DNA of 64,000 nt from Actinocatenispora rupis (GCF_016861975.1 NZ_BOMB01000004.1:186001-250000), one strand, 5' to 3'. Positions 30,361 to 39,438 are shown, numbered from the stretch's first letter. The notes: a model not told the origin generated them from the sequence alone. A program made the numbers and translations.

Positions 30361-31521
30361 TCACCGTGCGCGGCGGTCGCGGAGGGCCGGGGCGAGGGCG
30401 ACGAGCATCAGGACACCGGTGAGGGCGAAGCCCGGCGCGTACCCGACGGTGCCGACGACGGCGCCGAACCCGAGCGCGCCGGCCCCCATCCCGGCGTCGT
30501 ACGCGACGTTCCACAGGGCGCTGACGGTGCCGTACCCGGAGGTGGGGACGCGGGAGTACATGAGGGTGAGGGTGGCGTTCTGGGCGACGCCGAAGCCGAG
30601 GCCGAACAGGGTCACGCCGGCGACGAGCGCGAGCGGGCTGCCGAGCAGCGCGGTGAGCAGGATGCCGGCGGCGGAGGCGAGCAGGCCGGGCAGGACCAGC
30701 CGCCCCGCACCGTACCGGTCGCCGTACCGACCGGCGAGCCACCGCGCGACCGTCGCCGCCGCCGGCTGTACCAGCAGCGCCAGGGCGACCGTGCCGGTGG
30801 CGCCGCGCGGTGCCGCGAGGGGCAGGAACGTGACGAGCACGCCGGCCGCCGACGCGGTCGCCGCGAACACGACGGCGGGCCGGGCCAGCGCGCCCGTACG
30901 CAGGCCGGCGACGATTCCGGTCGCCTTCGCCGCCGCGGGCCGCCGGTCGGGCAGTCCCGGTATCGCGGCGATGGAGGCCAGCGCGGCGACGCCCGCCGCG
31001 ACCGCGACGACGGTGTAGCCGACGTGGCCGGCGAGCCAGACACCCAGCGGCAGCGCGGCCAGCGACGGCGCCGCGGACACCACACCGACCAGGGCGAGCC
31101 CCTCGCCGCGACGTTCGGCCGGGACGAGTTCGGCGGTGAGGGCGCCGCCGGCGACCACGGTCACCGCGTACCCCAGGCCACGGACCAGGCAGACCGCCAC
31201 GATCCACGCCATCGAGTGCGCGACGGTCAGTACCAGGGCGGGGGCGCCGAGCAGGACGAGCCCGGCGACGAGCACCCGCCGGTACCCGTGGCGCGCGACG
31301 AGGCGCGGGCAGGCCAGTTCGCCGGCGACGGTGGCGACCATGAGCGCGCCGGTGGCGATGCCGGCCGCACCGTCACCGGCGTGCGTGGCGGTCGCGTACA
31401 GCGGGGCGACGGACAGCAGCAGGTAGAAGCTGAGCGAGGAGCCGACGATGGACACGCACCGCAGCAGCAGGGCCCGGGACAGCAGGGCCGGGCGGGCCGG
31501 GGTGACGCAGGCAGTGGTCAT
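30361..31521 (-). CDS. MFS transporter divergent from a MocR regulator
   Basis: A 386-residue membrane protein with about twelve hydrophobic segments. The loop 2-3 region reads CPRLVARHGYRRVLVAG, and the loop 8-9 region RWLAGRYGDRYGAGRLV is the second copy of the same motif. It is probably an exporter. The ATG is at the expected transcription start of a TTACCG-N17-TAGGTT promoter, so the message is probably leaderless. Divergence from the PLP-dependent MocR regulator suggests control by it. Confidence 0.88.
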   Translation of the reverse strand: MTTACVTPARPALLSRALLLRCVSIVGSSLSFYLLLSVAPLYATATHAGDGAAGIATGALMVATVAGELACPRLVARHGYRRVLVAGLVLLGAPALVLTVAHSMAWIVAVCLVRGLGYAVTVVAGGALTAELVPAERRGEGLALVGVVSAAPSLAALPLGVWLAGHVGYTVVAVAAGVAALASIAAIPGLPDRRPAAAKATGIVAGLRTGALARPAVVFAATASAAGVLVTFLPLAAPRGATGTVALALLVQPAAATVARWLAGRYGDRYGAGRLVLPGLLASAAGILLTALLGSPLALVAGVTLFGLGFGVAQNATLTLMYSRVPTSGYGTVSALWNVAYDAGMGAGALGFGAVVGTVGYAPGFALTGVLMLVALAPALRDRRAR

Positions 31522-31527
31522 GCGTCG

Positions 31528-31556
31528 AACCTAGGAACCGATCGGATCACCGGTAA
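31528..31556 (-). promoter_or_regulatory. Leaderless promoter in the MFS/MocR divergent gap
   Basis: On the minus strand, -35 TTACCG (31551-31556) and -10 TAGGTT (31528-31533) are exactly 17 bp apart; the -10 ends 6 nt before the MFS ATG at 31521. On the plus strand TAAGCT (31554-31559) can act as a -10 for the MocR gene 9 nt before its ATG. An ACCGATCGGAT dyad lies between, where the regulator may bind both promoters. Confidence 0.5.
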
Positions 31557-31567
31557 GCTCCAATTCC

Positions 31568-32977
31568 ATGCCGCTGGAGTGGACCGGTTTGTCGCCCGAG
31601 GTACTGCTGAGCGTGGACCGGACCGGTGCCGAGCCGCTGCGCGCCCAGCTCGAACGGCAGGTACGCGAGGCGATCCGGTCCGGTCGGCTGGACGTCGGCG
31701 AGCGCCTCCCGTCGTCGCGCGAGCTGGCCGGCGCGCTCGGCCTGTCCCGCGGCCTGGTCCAGGACTGCTACGCGCAGCTCCAGGCCGAGGGGTACCTCGT
31801 GACCCGGGTCGGCTCGGCCACCCGCGTCGCCGCCGGGGCCTGCCGCCAACCCGCCGCCACCCCGGCCACGCCGGCACCCGCGCCCCGGCTCATCGCCGAC
31901 TTCCGTTCCGGCGTACCGGATCTGCGGTCGTTCCCGATGGCCGACTGGCTGTGGGCGCTGCGCGAGGCCGGCCGCGCGGTGCCGACCGCGGGGCTCGACT
32001 ACGGCGACCCGCGCGGCGCGCCGCGGCTGCGCGAGGTGCTCGCCGGGTACCTGCGGCGGGTCCGGGCGGCGGCGGCCGAGACCGACCGGATCGTCGTCTG
32101 CTCCGGCTACCAGCAGGGCCTCGACCTCGTACTCCGGGCGCTCGCCGACGGCGGTGCCCGCATCGTGGCGTACGAGGATCCGGGGTCGCCGGAGACCGCC
32201 GCCTCCGCCGCGGCACGGGCCGGGCTGACCGCGGTACCGGTGCCCGTCGACGAGACGGGCGTGGACGTGGACGCGCTCGCCGCGACCGGTGCCGACGCGG
32301 TGATCGTCACCCCCGCGCACCAGTCCCCCACTGGGGTCGTCCTCGCGCCCGAACGCCGGCTGGCGCTGCTCGACTGGGCCGCGCGTACCGGTGGGACGGT
32401 CATCGAGGACGACTACGACGCCGAGTTCCGGTACGACCGCGACCCGGTCGGCGCGCTCCAGGGCCTCGCCCCCGACCGCGTCGTGGCGATCGGCACGGTC
32501 AGCAAGTCGCTCGTACCGGCGCTGCGGCTCGGCTGGCTGCTGTGCCCTGCCGCGATCGCCGACCGCATCATGACGCACAAGTACCTGAGCGACCGGGGAT
32601 CGCCGGCGCTGGACCAGATCGCGCTCGCCACGATGATCGAGTCCGGCCGGTACGACCGGCACCTGCGGCGGATGCGCACCCGGTACGCGGCCCGCCGCGA
32701 CGTGCTGGTGGACGCGCTCGCCACGCACGCGCCCGGCGTACGGCTGACCGGGCTCGCGGCCGGGTTCCACGCCGTCGCGCACCTGCCCGACACGGCCGAC
32801 GAGACCGCCGTCGTCGCCGCCGCGCGTACCCGACGGGTCGGCCTGTACGGCATGAGCGCGCACCGCTCGTCCCACGCGACCACACCGCCAAGCCTCGTAC
32901 TCGGCTTCGGCAACCTGTCGTCGGACGACGTGACCGCCGGCATCGCCGCCGTCGCCGACCTGCTCACCGCCCCCTGA
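31568..32977 (+). CDS. MocR/PdxR-type GntR regulator with aminotransferase domain
   Basis: A 469-residue fusion. The GntR winged helix is at about 15-85 (LRAQLERQVREAIRSGRLDVG, LPSSRELAGALGLSRGLV). The fold-type I aminotransferase-like domain is at about 110-465, with DYGDPRGAPRLRE, VTPAHQSPTGVVL, IEDDYDAEFRYD and the PLP-binding lysine in TVSKSLVPALRLGW. Such proteins use PLP and an amine as effectors. It probably controls the divergent MFS gene. The start ATG is close to a -10-like box and may be leaderless. Confidence 0.92.
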   Translation: MPLEWTGLSPEVLLSVDRTGAEPLRAQLERQVREAIRSGRLDVGERLPSSRELAGALGLSRGLVQDCYAQLQAEGYLVTRVGSATRVAAGACRQPAATPATPAPAPRLIADFRSGVPDLRSFPMADWLWALREAGRAVPTAGLDYGDPRGAPRLREVLAGYLRRVRAAAAETDRIVVCSGYQQGLDLVLRALADGGARIVAYEDPGSPETAASAAARAGLTAVPVPVDETGVDVDALAATGADAVIVTPAHQSPTGVVLAPERRLALLDWAARTGGTVIEDDYDAEFRYDRDPVGALQGLAPDRVVAIGTVSKSLVPALRLGWLLCPAAIADRIMTHKYLSDRGSPALDQIALATMIESGRYDRHLRRMRTRYAARRDVLVDALATHAPGVRLTGLAAGFHAVAHLPDTADETAVVAAARTRRVGLYGMSAHRSSHATTPPSLVLGFGNLSSDDVTAGIAAVADLLTAP

Positions 32978-33087
32978 CGCCTCGCGCGGGAACCGCGGAC
33001 GCAACGACGCGCCGCGGGTAACCCGGGGAGGTCGCGACGCGGATATTCGGTGGCGGGGCGGGCCGGTGCCGCGGGAAGACTGGGCGG

Positions 33088-34989
33088 ATGACAGGTCTGA
33101 CCGCCGAGCACGTCGTCGACGGCCGCGCGCCGCAGTCCCCGACCCTCGCCCCGGACGGGCGGCTGCTCTGCCACGTCCTCGTGCCGGCCAGCCGGACCAC
33201 CGACCACGACGACACCGAACTGTGGCTCGTCGACGTCGAGGGCACCGCCGCGCCGCGCCGGCTGACCGCCGACACCGCAACGGAGTCCCGGCCGCGCTGG
33301 TCTCCCGACTCCGGCACGCTGTACTTCCTGTCCGACCACGCCGAGCGCGGTACCGCCCAGTTGCACCGGTACGCGCTCGCCGACGGGGCGGTGGCGGCGG
33401 TGACCGCGTGGCGCGCCGGCATCGTCGACCACCTGCCGCTCGCCGACGCCGACCTGGTCGTGCTGCTCGCCGAGGACGAACCGACCGAGCAGGACGCGCG
33501 GCGTACCCGGGACCGCGACGACGCCGTCGTCGCCGGCGTACGCGAACCGCGCGCCCGGTTGCGCCTGCTCGACCTGCGTACCGGCCGGGTCGACACCCCG
33601 GACGTGTTCGGCGACCGGCACGTCGTGGAGGTACGCCAGCGCCCCGACGGCGGCCCGCTCGCCGTCCTCACCCAGGCCAGCGCGGACAGCGACTACGGCC
33701 CGCGTACCGGACGGCTGCACGTGTTCGACCCGGCGACCGGGACCGCGGAGGAGCTCGGACCGGTCGGGGCCGACGCCCGGTCGCTGGCCTGGTGGTACGA
33801 CGGGGACGGCTGGCACGTCGGCCACATCGCCCTCACCCCACCCGTACTCCAGGCCGGCACCGCCGTGTTCGACCTGGCGCTCGGCACCGGGGTCCTCGCC
33901 AACCGGACGGCCGGACTGCCCTGGTGCCCGACCGACCTGCACCAGACCGACGGCGCCCCGCTGGTGGCGTTCGCCGACGGCCTCGACTCGATCCTGGCCC
34001 GCCTCGATCCCAGCGGTCCCACCACGCTGTCGCGGCACCCGGGACGGTTCGACGACCTCACGGCGACGCGTACCGGGGCAATGGTCGCGGCGCTGACCGG
34101 TGGCCGGTACCGGCCCGCGGAGGTCCACGTCGGCCCGCCGGCCGGGCCGCTGCGGCGCGTCACCGACACCTGCCCGGAACTCGACGGCGTCGTTCTCGGT
34201 ACGCAGCAACCGTTCACGTACCGTGCCGCCGACGGCCTCGACCTCGACGGCCTTCTCGTACTGCCGGCCGGGAAGGACGCGTCGGACGGCCCGTTCCCGC
34301 TCGTCACCATCGCGCACGGCGGCCCGTACGACCGCTACGCCGACGGTTTCCAGCTCGTCTGGGCGCCCAGCGCGCAGTGGCTCGCCACCGCCGGGTACGC
34401 GGTGTTCCTGCCGAACCCGCGCGGCGGCCAGGGCCACGGCCACGAGTTCGCCGCCCGCGTCGCCGGCCGGGTCGGTCGGGAGGAGTGGAGCGACATCCTG
34501 ACCGGCATCGACCTGCTCGTCGCCGACGGCATCGCCGACCCCGACCGGCTCGGTATCGCCGGGTGGAGCCACGGCGGGTTCCTGTCCGCCTGGGCCGTCG
34601 GGCAGACCGACCGGTTCCGCGCCGCGCTCGTCGGCGCCGGCGTCACCGACTGGGGAATGCTCGCCGCGACCGGCGAGAACGGCCAGTTCGAGGTCGCGCT
34701 CGGCGGCAGCATCGGCTGGTCCGGCATCGGCCCGCACCCGCACGACGCCGTCAGCCCCATCTCGTACGCCAGCCGGATCCGTACGCCGGTGCTCATCCTG
34801 CACGGCGTCGAGGACACCAACGTGCCGCTCGGCCAGGCCGTGTACCTGCACCGGGCGCTGCGCCACTTCGGCGTCGAGCACGAGTTCGTGAGCTACCCGC
34901 GGGAGGGCCACCTGATCCGGGAACGCCGGCACCAGCTCGACGTGCTGCGGCGTACCCGGGCCTGGTTCGACCGCTGGCTCCGCCCCTGA
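33088..34989 (+). CDS. S9-family serine peptidase (prolyl oligopeptidase type)
   Basis: A 633-residue cytoplasmic peptidase. Residues about 1-370 form a beta-propeller (WSPDSGTLYFLSD, VLTQASADSDYGPR, FRYD-like blades). The C-terminal alpha/beta-hydrolase domain has the nucleophile Ser494 in GWSHGGFLSAW, Asp576 in HGVEDTNVPL and His608 in PREGHLIRE. It cleaves short peptides, probably of the acylaminoacyl-peptidase/DPP-like group. No signal peptide is seen. It appears monocistronic between MocR and the sigma pair. Confidence 0.92.
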   Translation: MTGLTAEHVVDGRAPQSPTLAPDGRLLCHVLVPASRTTDHDDTELWLVDVEGTAAPRRLTADTATESRPRWSPDSGTLYFLSDHAERGTAQLHRYALADGAVAAVTAWRAGIVDHLPLADADLVVLLAEDEPTEQDARRTRDRDDAVVAGVREPRARLRLLDLRTGRVDTPDVFGDRHVVEVRQRPDGGPLAVLTQASADSDYGPRTGRLHVFDPATGTAEELGPVGADARSLAWWYDGDGWHVGHIALTPPVLQAGTAVFDLALGTGVLANRTAGLPWCPTDLHQTDGAPLVAFADGLDSILARLDPSGPTTLSRHPGRFDDLTATRTGAMVAALTGGRYRPAEVHVGPPAGPLRRVTDTCPELDGVVLGTQQPFTYRAADGLDLDGLLVLPAGKDASDGPFPLVTIAHGGPYDRYADGFQLVWAPSAQWLATAGYAVFLPNPRGGQGHGHEFAARVAGRVGREEWSDILTGIDLLVADGIADPDRLGIAGWSHGGFLSAWAVGQTDRFRAALVGAGVTDWGMLAATGENGQFEVALGGSIGWSGIGPHPHDAVSPISYASRIRTPVLILHGVEDTNVPLGQAVYLHRALRHFGVEHEFVSYPREGHLIRERRHQLDVLRRTRAWFDRWLRP

Positions 34990-35056
34990 CCGCCGCACCG
35001 TGCCGCGGGCGTACCACCGGATCGGTGTCACGACGCGACGAGCCGGTGCCGGGCTG

Positions 35057-35082
35057 CAACCTGGCCGCCACCCCGGACGTGT
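35057..35082 (+). promoter_or_regulatory. Candidate ECF promoter before the second sigma gene
   Basis: CAACC (35057-35061) is followed after 16 bp by CGTGT (35078-35082), the AAC/CGT pattern of ECF-type promoters. It resembles CAACC-N17-CGTGG before the other sigma gene. It lies about 120 bp before the chosen GTG, which leaves room for a start further upstream (ATG 35113). Confidence 0.35.
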
Positions 35083-35199
35083 CAGAGCCCGACATGGCAG
35101 TACGGATGCTGGATGGTGGCGATGGCGCTGGCGTCGGGTACGCAGGGGCGGACGCGGCCCCGGAACGCGCCGTCCCCGTCAGGACGGTCGGGGTTGCGG

Positions 35200-35694
35200 G
35201 TGGCGCAGACGTTCGAGGAGTTCTACGCGGCGCACTACCAGGCGGTCGCCGTCCAGATCTACGTGGCGTTCGGGGACCGGGCCGAGGCGCAGGACATCGC
35301 GCAGGAGGCGTTCCTCCGGGCGCTGAGCCGCCGGGACCGGCTGGTCGCGGGCGGCGATCCGGTGGCCTGGGTACGCCGGGTGGCGTGGAACCTGGCGATC
35401 AGCCGGTGGCGCCGGCTGCGTACGGCGTTCACGTTCCTGCGCCGGCAGCGGGACGAGCACGTGCCCGAGCCGAGCCCGGATCACGTGGCGCTGTCCGGCG
35501 CGCTGGCCACGTTGCCGGAACAGCAGCGGCGCGCGGTCGTCCTGCACTACCTGGCCGATCTGAGCGTCGCCGACATCGCCCGGCAGGAGGGCGTCGCCGA
35601 GGGCACCGTCAAGTCGTGGCTGCACCGGAGCCGCAAGGCCCTGGCGCTGCTGCTGCGCGACGAGGCCGTCGAGGGGGAGGTGCGTGATGCCTGA
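35200..35694 (+). CDS. ECF/SigE-family RNA polymerase sigma factor
   Basis: About 164 residues. Region 2 (about 3-70) reads FEEFYAAHYQAVAVQIYVAFGD with AQDIAQEAFLRAL and PVAWVRRVAWNLAISRWRR. Region 4 (about 100-155) reads LATLPEQQRRAVVLHYLADLS with EGVAEGTVKSWLHRSRKAL. It is coupled to a membrane protein whose start overlaps its stop by 8 nt, the same arrangement as 4664-5173/3792-4667. GTG 35200 begins right before the conserved domain; ATG 35113 would add 29 residues of atypical composition. Confidence 0.9.
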   Translation: MAQTFEEFYAAHYQAVAVQIYVAFGDRAEAQDIAQEAFLRALSRRDRLVAGGDPVAWVRRVAWNLAISRWRRLRTAFTFLRRQRDEHVPEPSPDHVALSGALATLPEQQRRAVVLHYLADLSVADIARQEGVAEGTVKSWLHRSRKALALLLRDEAVEGEVRDA

Positions 35695-36901
35695 CCGGGA
35701 CCAGTACGACGAGCTGCTGCTGCGCGACACCTTCGAGCGGTACCGCGCCGACGAGCTGCCGGCGATGGTCGCGCCCGGTGCCGCGGCGGCGCGGCGCACC
35801 CTCGCGTACCGGCGGCGGCGCCGGACGGCGGTGGTGGCGGCCGCGGTCGTCCTCGCGCTGGCCACCGGCGGTGGCGCGGCGCTGGTGGCGATCCGGCCGG
35901 ACCACCACGCGCACCGCGTACCGCCGGCCACCAGTCACCGCCCGTCCCCGGACGCCACCAGCCACAGCCCCACCCTGAGCCCCCGGCGCAGCGCGCGCAA
36001 ACACGTACCGGACGGGCGGATCGGCGCGACGGACCTCGCCGGCGCCACCCTGGACATCCCCGGCTGGCAGTCCGGCGGTGTCTGCGCCGGTGGCACGTAC
36101 ACGTTCCGGGGCGGCACGGGCACCGGCGACGGCTTCGACGTGTACCTCCCGGGCAACGGCCGGGTCGTGCTGCCGGGGCCGGCGTACGCGGACGTCGACG
36201 GGGACGGGGCGGACGAGACGGTCGCGCTGGTCGCATGCGGCGCGCAGGAACTCAACTACCAGGCGGTCGCGTTCGACCGGGACGACGCCGGCCGGATCGT
36301 GACGCTCGGATCCGTGGCCCGCACCCCGTTCGTACCGATGCCGACGGCGAGGATGGACGGCCTGCGCACCGACCCGGACGGTACGGTCGAGGTGCGCTGG
36401 ACCCAGGTCCGCGAGCTCTCCCCGATCTCGCAGTGGCGCGGGTACCGCTGGTCCGGCGGCGCGTTCACGCAGGTCGGCGGCCCGGCCGCGCTACCCGATC
36501 CGCCGGTGGTGCGGGTGACGGCACGCGCCACGATGTCGCCCACCGACGGCGGCTACGCCGGCACCCTCACGATCGTGGTCACCAACACCGCCGCGTCGCA
36601 GAACCCCATCGGGTACGCGAACCTCAAGGTCGCCCTGCCCGCGGGGGTGACGGTCCGGTCCGCGAGCCCGGCCGGGCAGTGCTCCGCGGCCGACGGCGCG
36701 TGGTGGTGCACCGACGACACGCATCCGATCGGGCCCGGTACCTCGTGGACCGTGACGCTCGCGGTGACCAGCACCGCACCGCACCAGCCGGCCGACCGGA
36801 CGCTCCCGGGCACGCTGACTCTGTATCCCGTGCCCTCGTCGTTCTGCCGCGGCGACACCGGAGACACGCCGTACTCGATCACGCTGCCCGCGGCGGACTG
36901 A
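35687..36901 (+). CDS. Membrane protein with extracellular FG-GAP/EF-like and DUF11-like domains
   Basis: A 404-residue protein paired with the sigma factor. Cytoplasmic N-terminus (about 1-45, MPDRDQYDELLLRDTFERY, basic RRRRR stop), one transmembrane helix (about 47-67), a Ser/Pro/His linker, then an extracellular region. This contains a calcium-loop-like FG-GAP block YADVDGDGADETVALVACG (about 167-185) and an immunoglobulin-like conserved-repeat (about 270-400) with paired cysteines (GQCSAADGAWWC). It may be the anti-sigma or sensor of the pair. ATG 35687 follows GAGGGGGAGG; the overlap couples translation. Confidence 0.78.
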   Translation: MPDRDQYDELLLRDTFERYRADELPAMVAPGAAAARRTLAYRRRRRTAVVAAAVVLALATGGGAALVAIRPDHHAHRVPPATSHRPSPDATSHSPTLSPRRSARKHVPDGRIGATDLAGATLDIPGWQSGGVCAGGTYTFRGGTGTGDGFDVYLPGNGRVVLPGPAYADVDGDGADETVALVACGAQELNYQAVAFDRDDAGRIVTLGSVARTPFVPMPTARMDGLRTDPDGTVEVRWTQVRELSPISQWRGYRWSGGAFTQVGGPAALPDPPVVRVTARATMSPTDGGYAGTLTIVVTNTAASQNPIGYANLKVALPAGVTVRSASPAGQCSAADGAWWCTDDTHPIGPGTSWTVTLAVTSTAPHQPADRTLPGTLTLYPVPSSFCRGDTGDTPYSITLPAAD

Positions 36902-36920
36902 CCCGGCGCGCGTGCGCGGG

Positions 36921-37330
36921 TCAGTGGATGATGCCGTCGCGGCGGGCGAGGATCACCTCGGTGCCGGCGCGGGGCGCCCGAGCGGGCGCCCCGGCCCGGT
37001 ACGGCGGCCGCGGATCGTACTCGTGGGCGAGCTGGATCGCTTGCGCGGCACCGTTCCCGGCGATCCGACCGGCCAGCGCGAGCGCCATGTCCAGCCCCGC
37101 CGGCACCCCGGCCGCCGTCGCGTACTTGCCGTCGAACACCACCCGCTCGTGCGTCGGGCGGGCCGAGATCGTCGTGCCGCAACCAGTGCGTGGTGGCCCG
37201 GCGTCCGCGCAGCTTGGCCGCCGCGAGCAGCAGCGATCCGGTGCACACCGACGCCGTCCGGCTCGTGACAGTGTCCACAGTGCACAGCCAGTCCAGGACC
37301 GGACCGCCGGGAAGGTGCGCGGCGCGCGAC
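36921..37330 (-). pseudogene. Decayed DJ-1/PfpI-family protein gene
   Basis: Two reading frames together resemble a DJ-1/PfpI (isonitrile-hydratase-like) protein. The first reads PGGPVLDWLCTVDTV, ASVCTGSLLLAAAKLRGR and ATTHWLRHDDLG, with the nucleophile-elbow Cys in SVCTGS. After about 37155-37180 the frame must change to continue ERVVFDGKYATAAG, VPAGLDMALALAGRIAG and QLAHEYDPRPPYRAG to a stop at 36921. The first ~60 residues of the family are absent. Truncation plus a frameshift make it a pseudogene. Confidence 0.7.
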
Positions 37331-37534
37331 CCTTTGGCGCACAGGCATCTGTGCCCGCGGGGCCGGTTTCTGACCACGCCACCACCCACCACCGCCACGG
37401 GTAGACACTGTCTACCCTGGTGCGCAGTGCCGGTGTCCGGTAAGCGCCCGCGCACAGAGGCCGACCGGCACACCGTCGTCGCCCGCCCGGGTCACCGGTT
37501 CGCGTCCCCGCCCGCGCCACGTTACGGTCGGGCG

Positions 37535-38011
37535 ATGAAGGTCTTCCTGGTCCTGCTCCTGGCGCTGGTACTGCTGGTGATCCTCGCGCTGGTGTCGTAC
37601 GGGTGGCTCATGGTCCGCAGCCAGCGCAGGGCTCTCGCCGAGCTGCGGCAGAACGGCCTCGCGTTCCTGTGCCGCCCCACGATGGGCATGCAGAGCGTCG
37701 CCGGATTCGTCCTCAGCGTCGACCGGAACGCCGTCGCGCTGTGGAAGGTCGGACTCGGCCGGCCGGTACGGAAGCACTCGTTTCCCAGTAGCGGCGCCAC
37801 CGTCGCGCCAGCCACCGTGAAGGTCAACCTGGCGCGGAGTTCGCCCGGGCTCTCCGTGCTCTCCCCCGCGGCGGCGCGCATCGACGTCGCCATCTACCCG
37901 GACCCGACCATGTCGTACTCGGCGCCCATCGACGGCGCGTCCCTCGTCGTCGTGTGCGAGAAGATCCAGGAGACCCTGACCGGCGGCGGACGACCCGACC
38001 GGCCGAGGTGA
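37535..38011 (+). CDS. Single-pass membrane protein, unknown (DUF2550-like)
   Basis: A 158-residue protein with an N-terminal transmembrane helix (about 2-27, Leu/Val-rich) followed by a cytoplasmic or extracellular domain of beta character (AGFVLSVDRNAVALWKVG, SPAAARIDVAIYPDPTMSY). The layout, helix then a short domain with LWKVG, recalls actinobacterial DUF2550 proteins, but that match is weak. ATG 37535 is the first codon before the hydrophobic stretch. No operon partner is obvious. Confidence 0.6.
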   Translation: MKVFLVLLLALVLLVILALVSYGWLMVRSQRRALAELRQNGLAFLCRPTMGMQSVAGFVLSVDRNAVALWKVGLGRPVRKHSFPSSGATVAPATVKVNLARSSPGLSVLSPAAARIDVAIYPDPTMSYSAPIDGASLVVVCEKIQETLTGGGRPDRPR

Positions 38012-38127
38012 ATCTCGACGATCCGGGCCGAACATGCCGGCGGGTCCGGGCCGCGATGAGTTCGCGGGTACCCGCTGGTCATACCTCGCGACAACCGGAC
38101 GTCCTGACATCACCTCCAGGAGCACGC

Positions 38128-38676
38128 ATGCGACCCCTTCGGTACTCCATCAACGTCACGCTGGACGGGTGCTGCGACCACCGCGCGATCGTTCCGGACG
38201 AGGAACTGCACCGGCACGCGGCCGAGAACCTCGACCGGGCCGACGCGCTCCTCTTCGGCCGGGTGACGTACGAGATGATGGAGCAGGCGTGGCGAGCGCC
38301 GGCCGGAACGGGTGCGCGACCCGACTGGATGGAACCGTTCGCCCGGACGATCGACGCGGCGAGGAAGTACGTGGTGTCGAGCACGCTGCGGCAACCCGAC
38401 TGGAACGCGGAACTCGTCCGCGGCGATCTCGGCGATGCCGTACGGCAGCTCAAGGAGCAGCCGGGCGACGGGCTGCTCGTGGGAGGCGTGCAGCTCCCCC
38501 AGGCGCTGGCGGAGCTGGGGCTGATCGACGAGTACGAGTTCGTCGTGCAGCCCAGGGTGGTCGGGCACGGACCGGCGTTGTTCGCGGGCCTGTCGAAGCC
38601 GCTCGACCTGACCCTCGTGAGCCGCCTGGAGTACGCGTCGGGCGCCGTGGCGATGCGCTACGTGCCGCGCTCGTAG
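38128..38676 (+). CDS. RibD C-terminal/dihydrofolate reductase-like protein
   Basis: A 182-residue reductase-fold protein: INVTLDGCCDHRAIV (strand 1 and substrate loop), DALLFGRVTYEMM (nucleotide-binding helix), YVVSSTLRQPDWNAELV and LLVGGVQLPQALAELGLIDEYEFVVQP (the GG of the NADPH site). The family is broad and usually of unknown substrate. The ATG follows AGGAGC. A second family member is at 47518-48084. Confidence 0.85.
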   Translation: MRPLRYSINVTLDGCCDHRAIVPDEELHRHAAENLDRADALLFGRVTYEMMEQAWRAPAGTGARPDWMEPFARTIDAARKYVVSSTLRQPDWNAELVRGDLGDAVRQLKEQPGDGLLVGGVQLPQALAELGLIDEYEFVVQPRVVGHGPALFAGLSKPLDLTLVSRLEYASGAVAMRYVPRS

Positions 38677-38779
38677 CCGGCGTGCCGCGCCCGCCGATGG
38701 GGTGGACGCCGGCACATCGTCCGTCTCACGTTTCCGGCCCGGCCAGCGTCTACAGGACGAGACGGAGAAGGGACGAGCC

Positions 38780-39292
38780 ATGGACACGCGGCACACGGTG
38801 GCGGACACCACGCTCGGCACGGTCACGATCGTCGCGCGGGACGACACGATCACCGGCCTCTACTTCCGGCACCACGTACGGCGGCCGGCGCGGGACACCT
38901 TCGGCCGCGCGGTCGGTGTCGAGTCCGACGAGCTGCTCGCCGATGCCGTGCGGCAACTGCACGAGTACCTTGCCGGCACGCGGCGCGAGTTCGAGCTGCC
39001 GCTCGACGCGGACGGCGACGCCTTCCAGCACGCGGTGTGGAGCATCGTCGCCGGGATCCCGTTCGGTACCACGACCACGTACGGACGGATCGCCGAACGG
39101 CTCGGTGACCGTACGCTCGCGTACCGGGTGGGTCAGGCCGTCGGCGCGAACCCGCTGTGCATCTTCGTCCCGTGCCACCGCGTACTCGGCGCGAACGGGA
39201 AACTCACCGGCTACGCCGGCGGGCTCACGCGCAAGCGAGCGCTGCTGGAACTGGAGGAGCCGGCCGAGGCGAGCGCCGGACGCCTTTTCTAG
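38780..39292 (+). CDS. ogt: Methylated-DNA--protein-cysteine methyltransferase
   Basis: A 170-residue Ogt/AGT protein. The DNA-binding helix-turn-helix and active-site region reads GTTTTYGRIAERLGD, AVGANPLCIFVPCHRVLG (acceptor Cys132 in PCHR) and LTGYAGGLTRKRALLELE. It removes alkyl groups from O6-alkylguanine in a suicidal reaction. The ATG follows GAGAAGGGA. It is followed by a hairpin and then a second alkylation-repair gene (Tag type), making a small repair locus without a visible Ada regulator. Confidence 0.93.
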   Translation: MDTRHTVADTTLGTVTIVARDDTITGLYFRHHVRRPARDTFGRAVGVESDELLADAVRQLHEYLAGTRREFELPLDADGDAFQHAVWSIVAGIPFGTTTTYGRIAERLGDRTLAYRVGQAVGANPLCIFVPCHRVLGANGKLTGYAGGLTRKRALLELEEPAEASAGRLF

Positions 39293-39316
39293 TACGTACC
39301 AGAAAGGGCTTACTGT

Positions 39317-39348
39317 CTTCCGGGTGCCGTGCCCTCGACACCCGGAAG
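39317..39348 (+). terminator. Hairpin between ogt and tag
   Basis: Perfect 10-bp arms CTTCCGGGTG (39317-39326) and its complement (39339-39348), 12-nt loop, 24 nt after the ogt stop. It is likely a terminator or attenuator separating the two repair genes. Confidence 0.55.
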
Positions 39349-39438
39349 GCGTTCGGTCGGCTGGTGGAAAGACATGCTGTCCGATGGACGCGACAACGCC
39401 GTGCCCCGGCACGCCGACGGAAAGGGACGAGGAACGGC

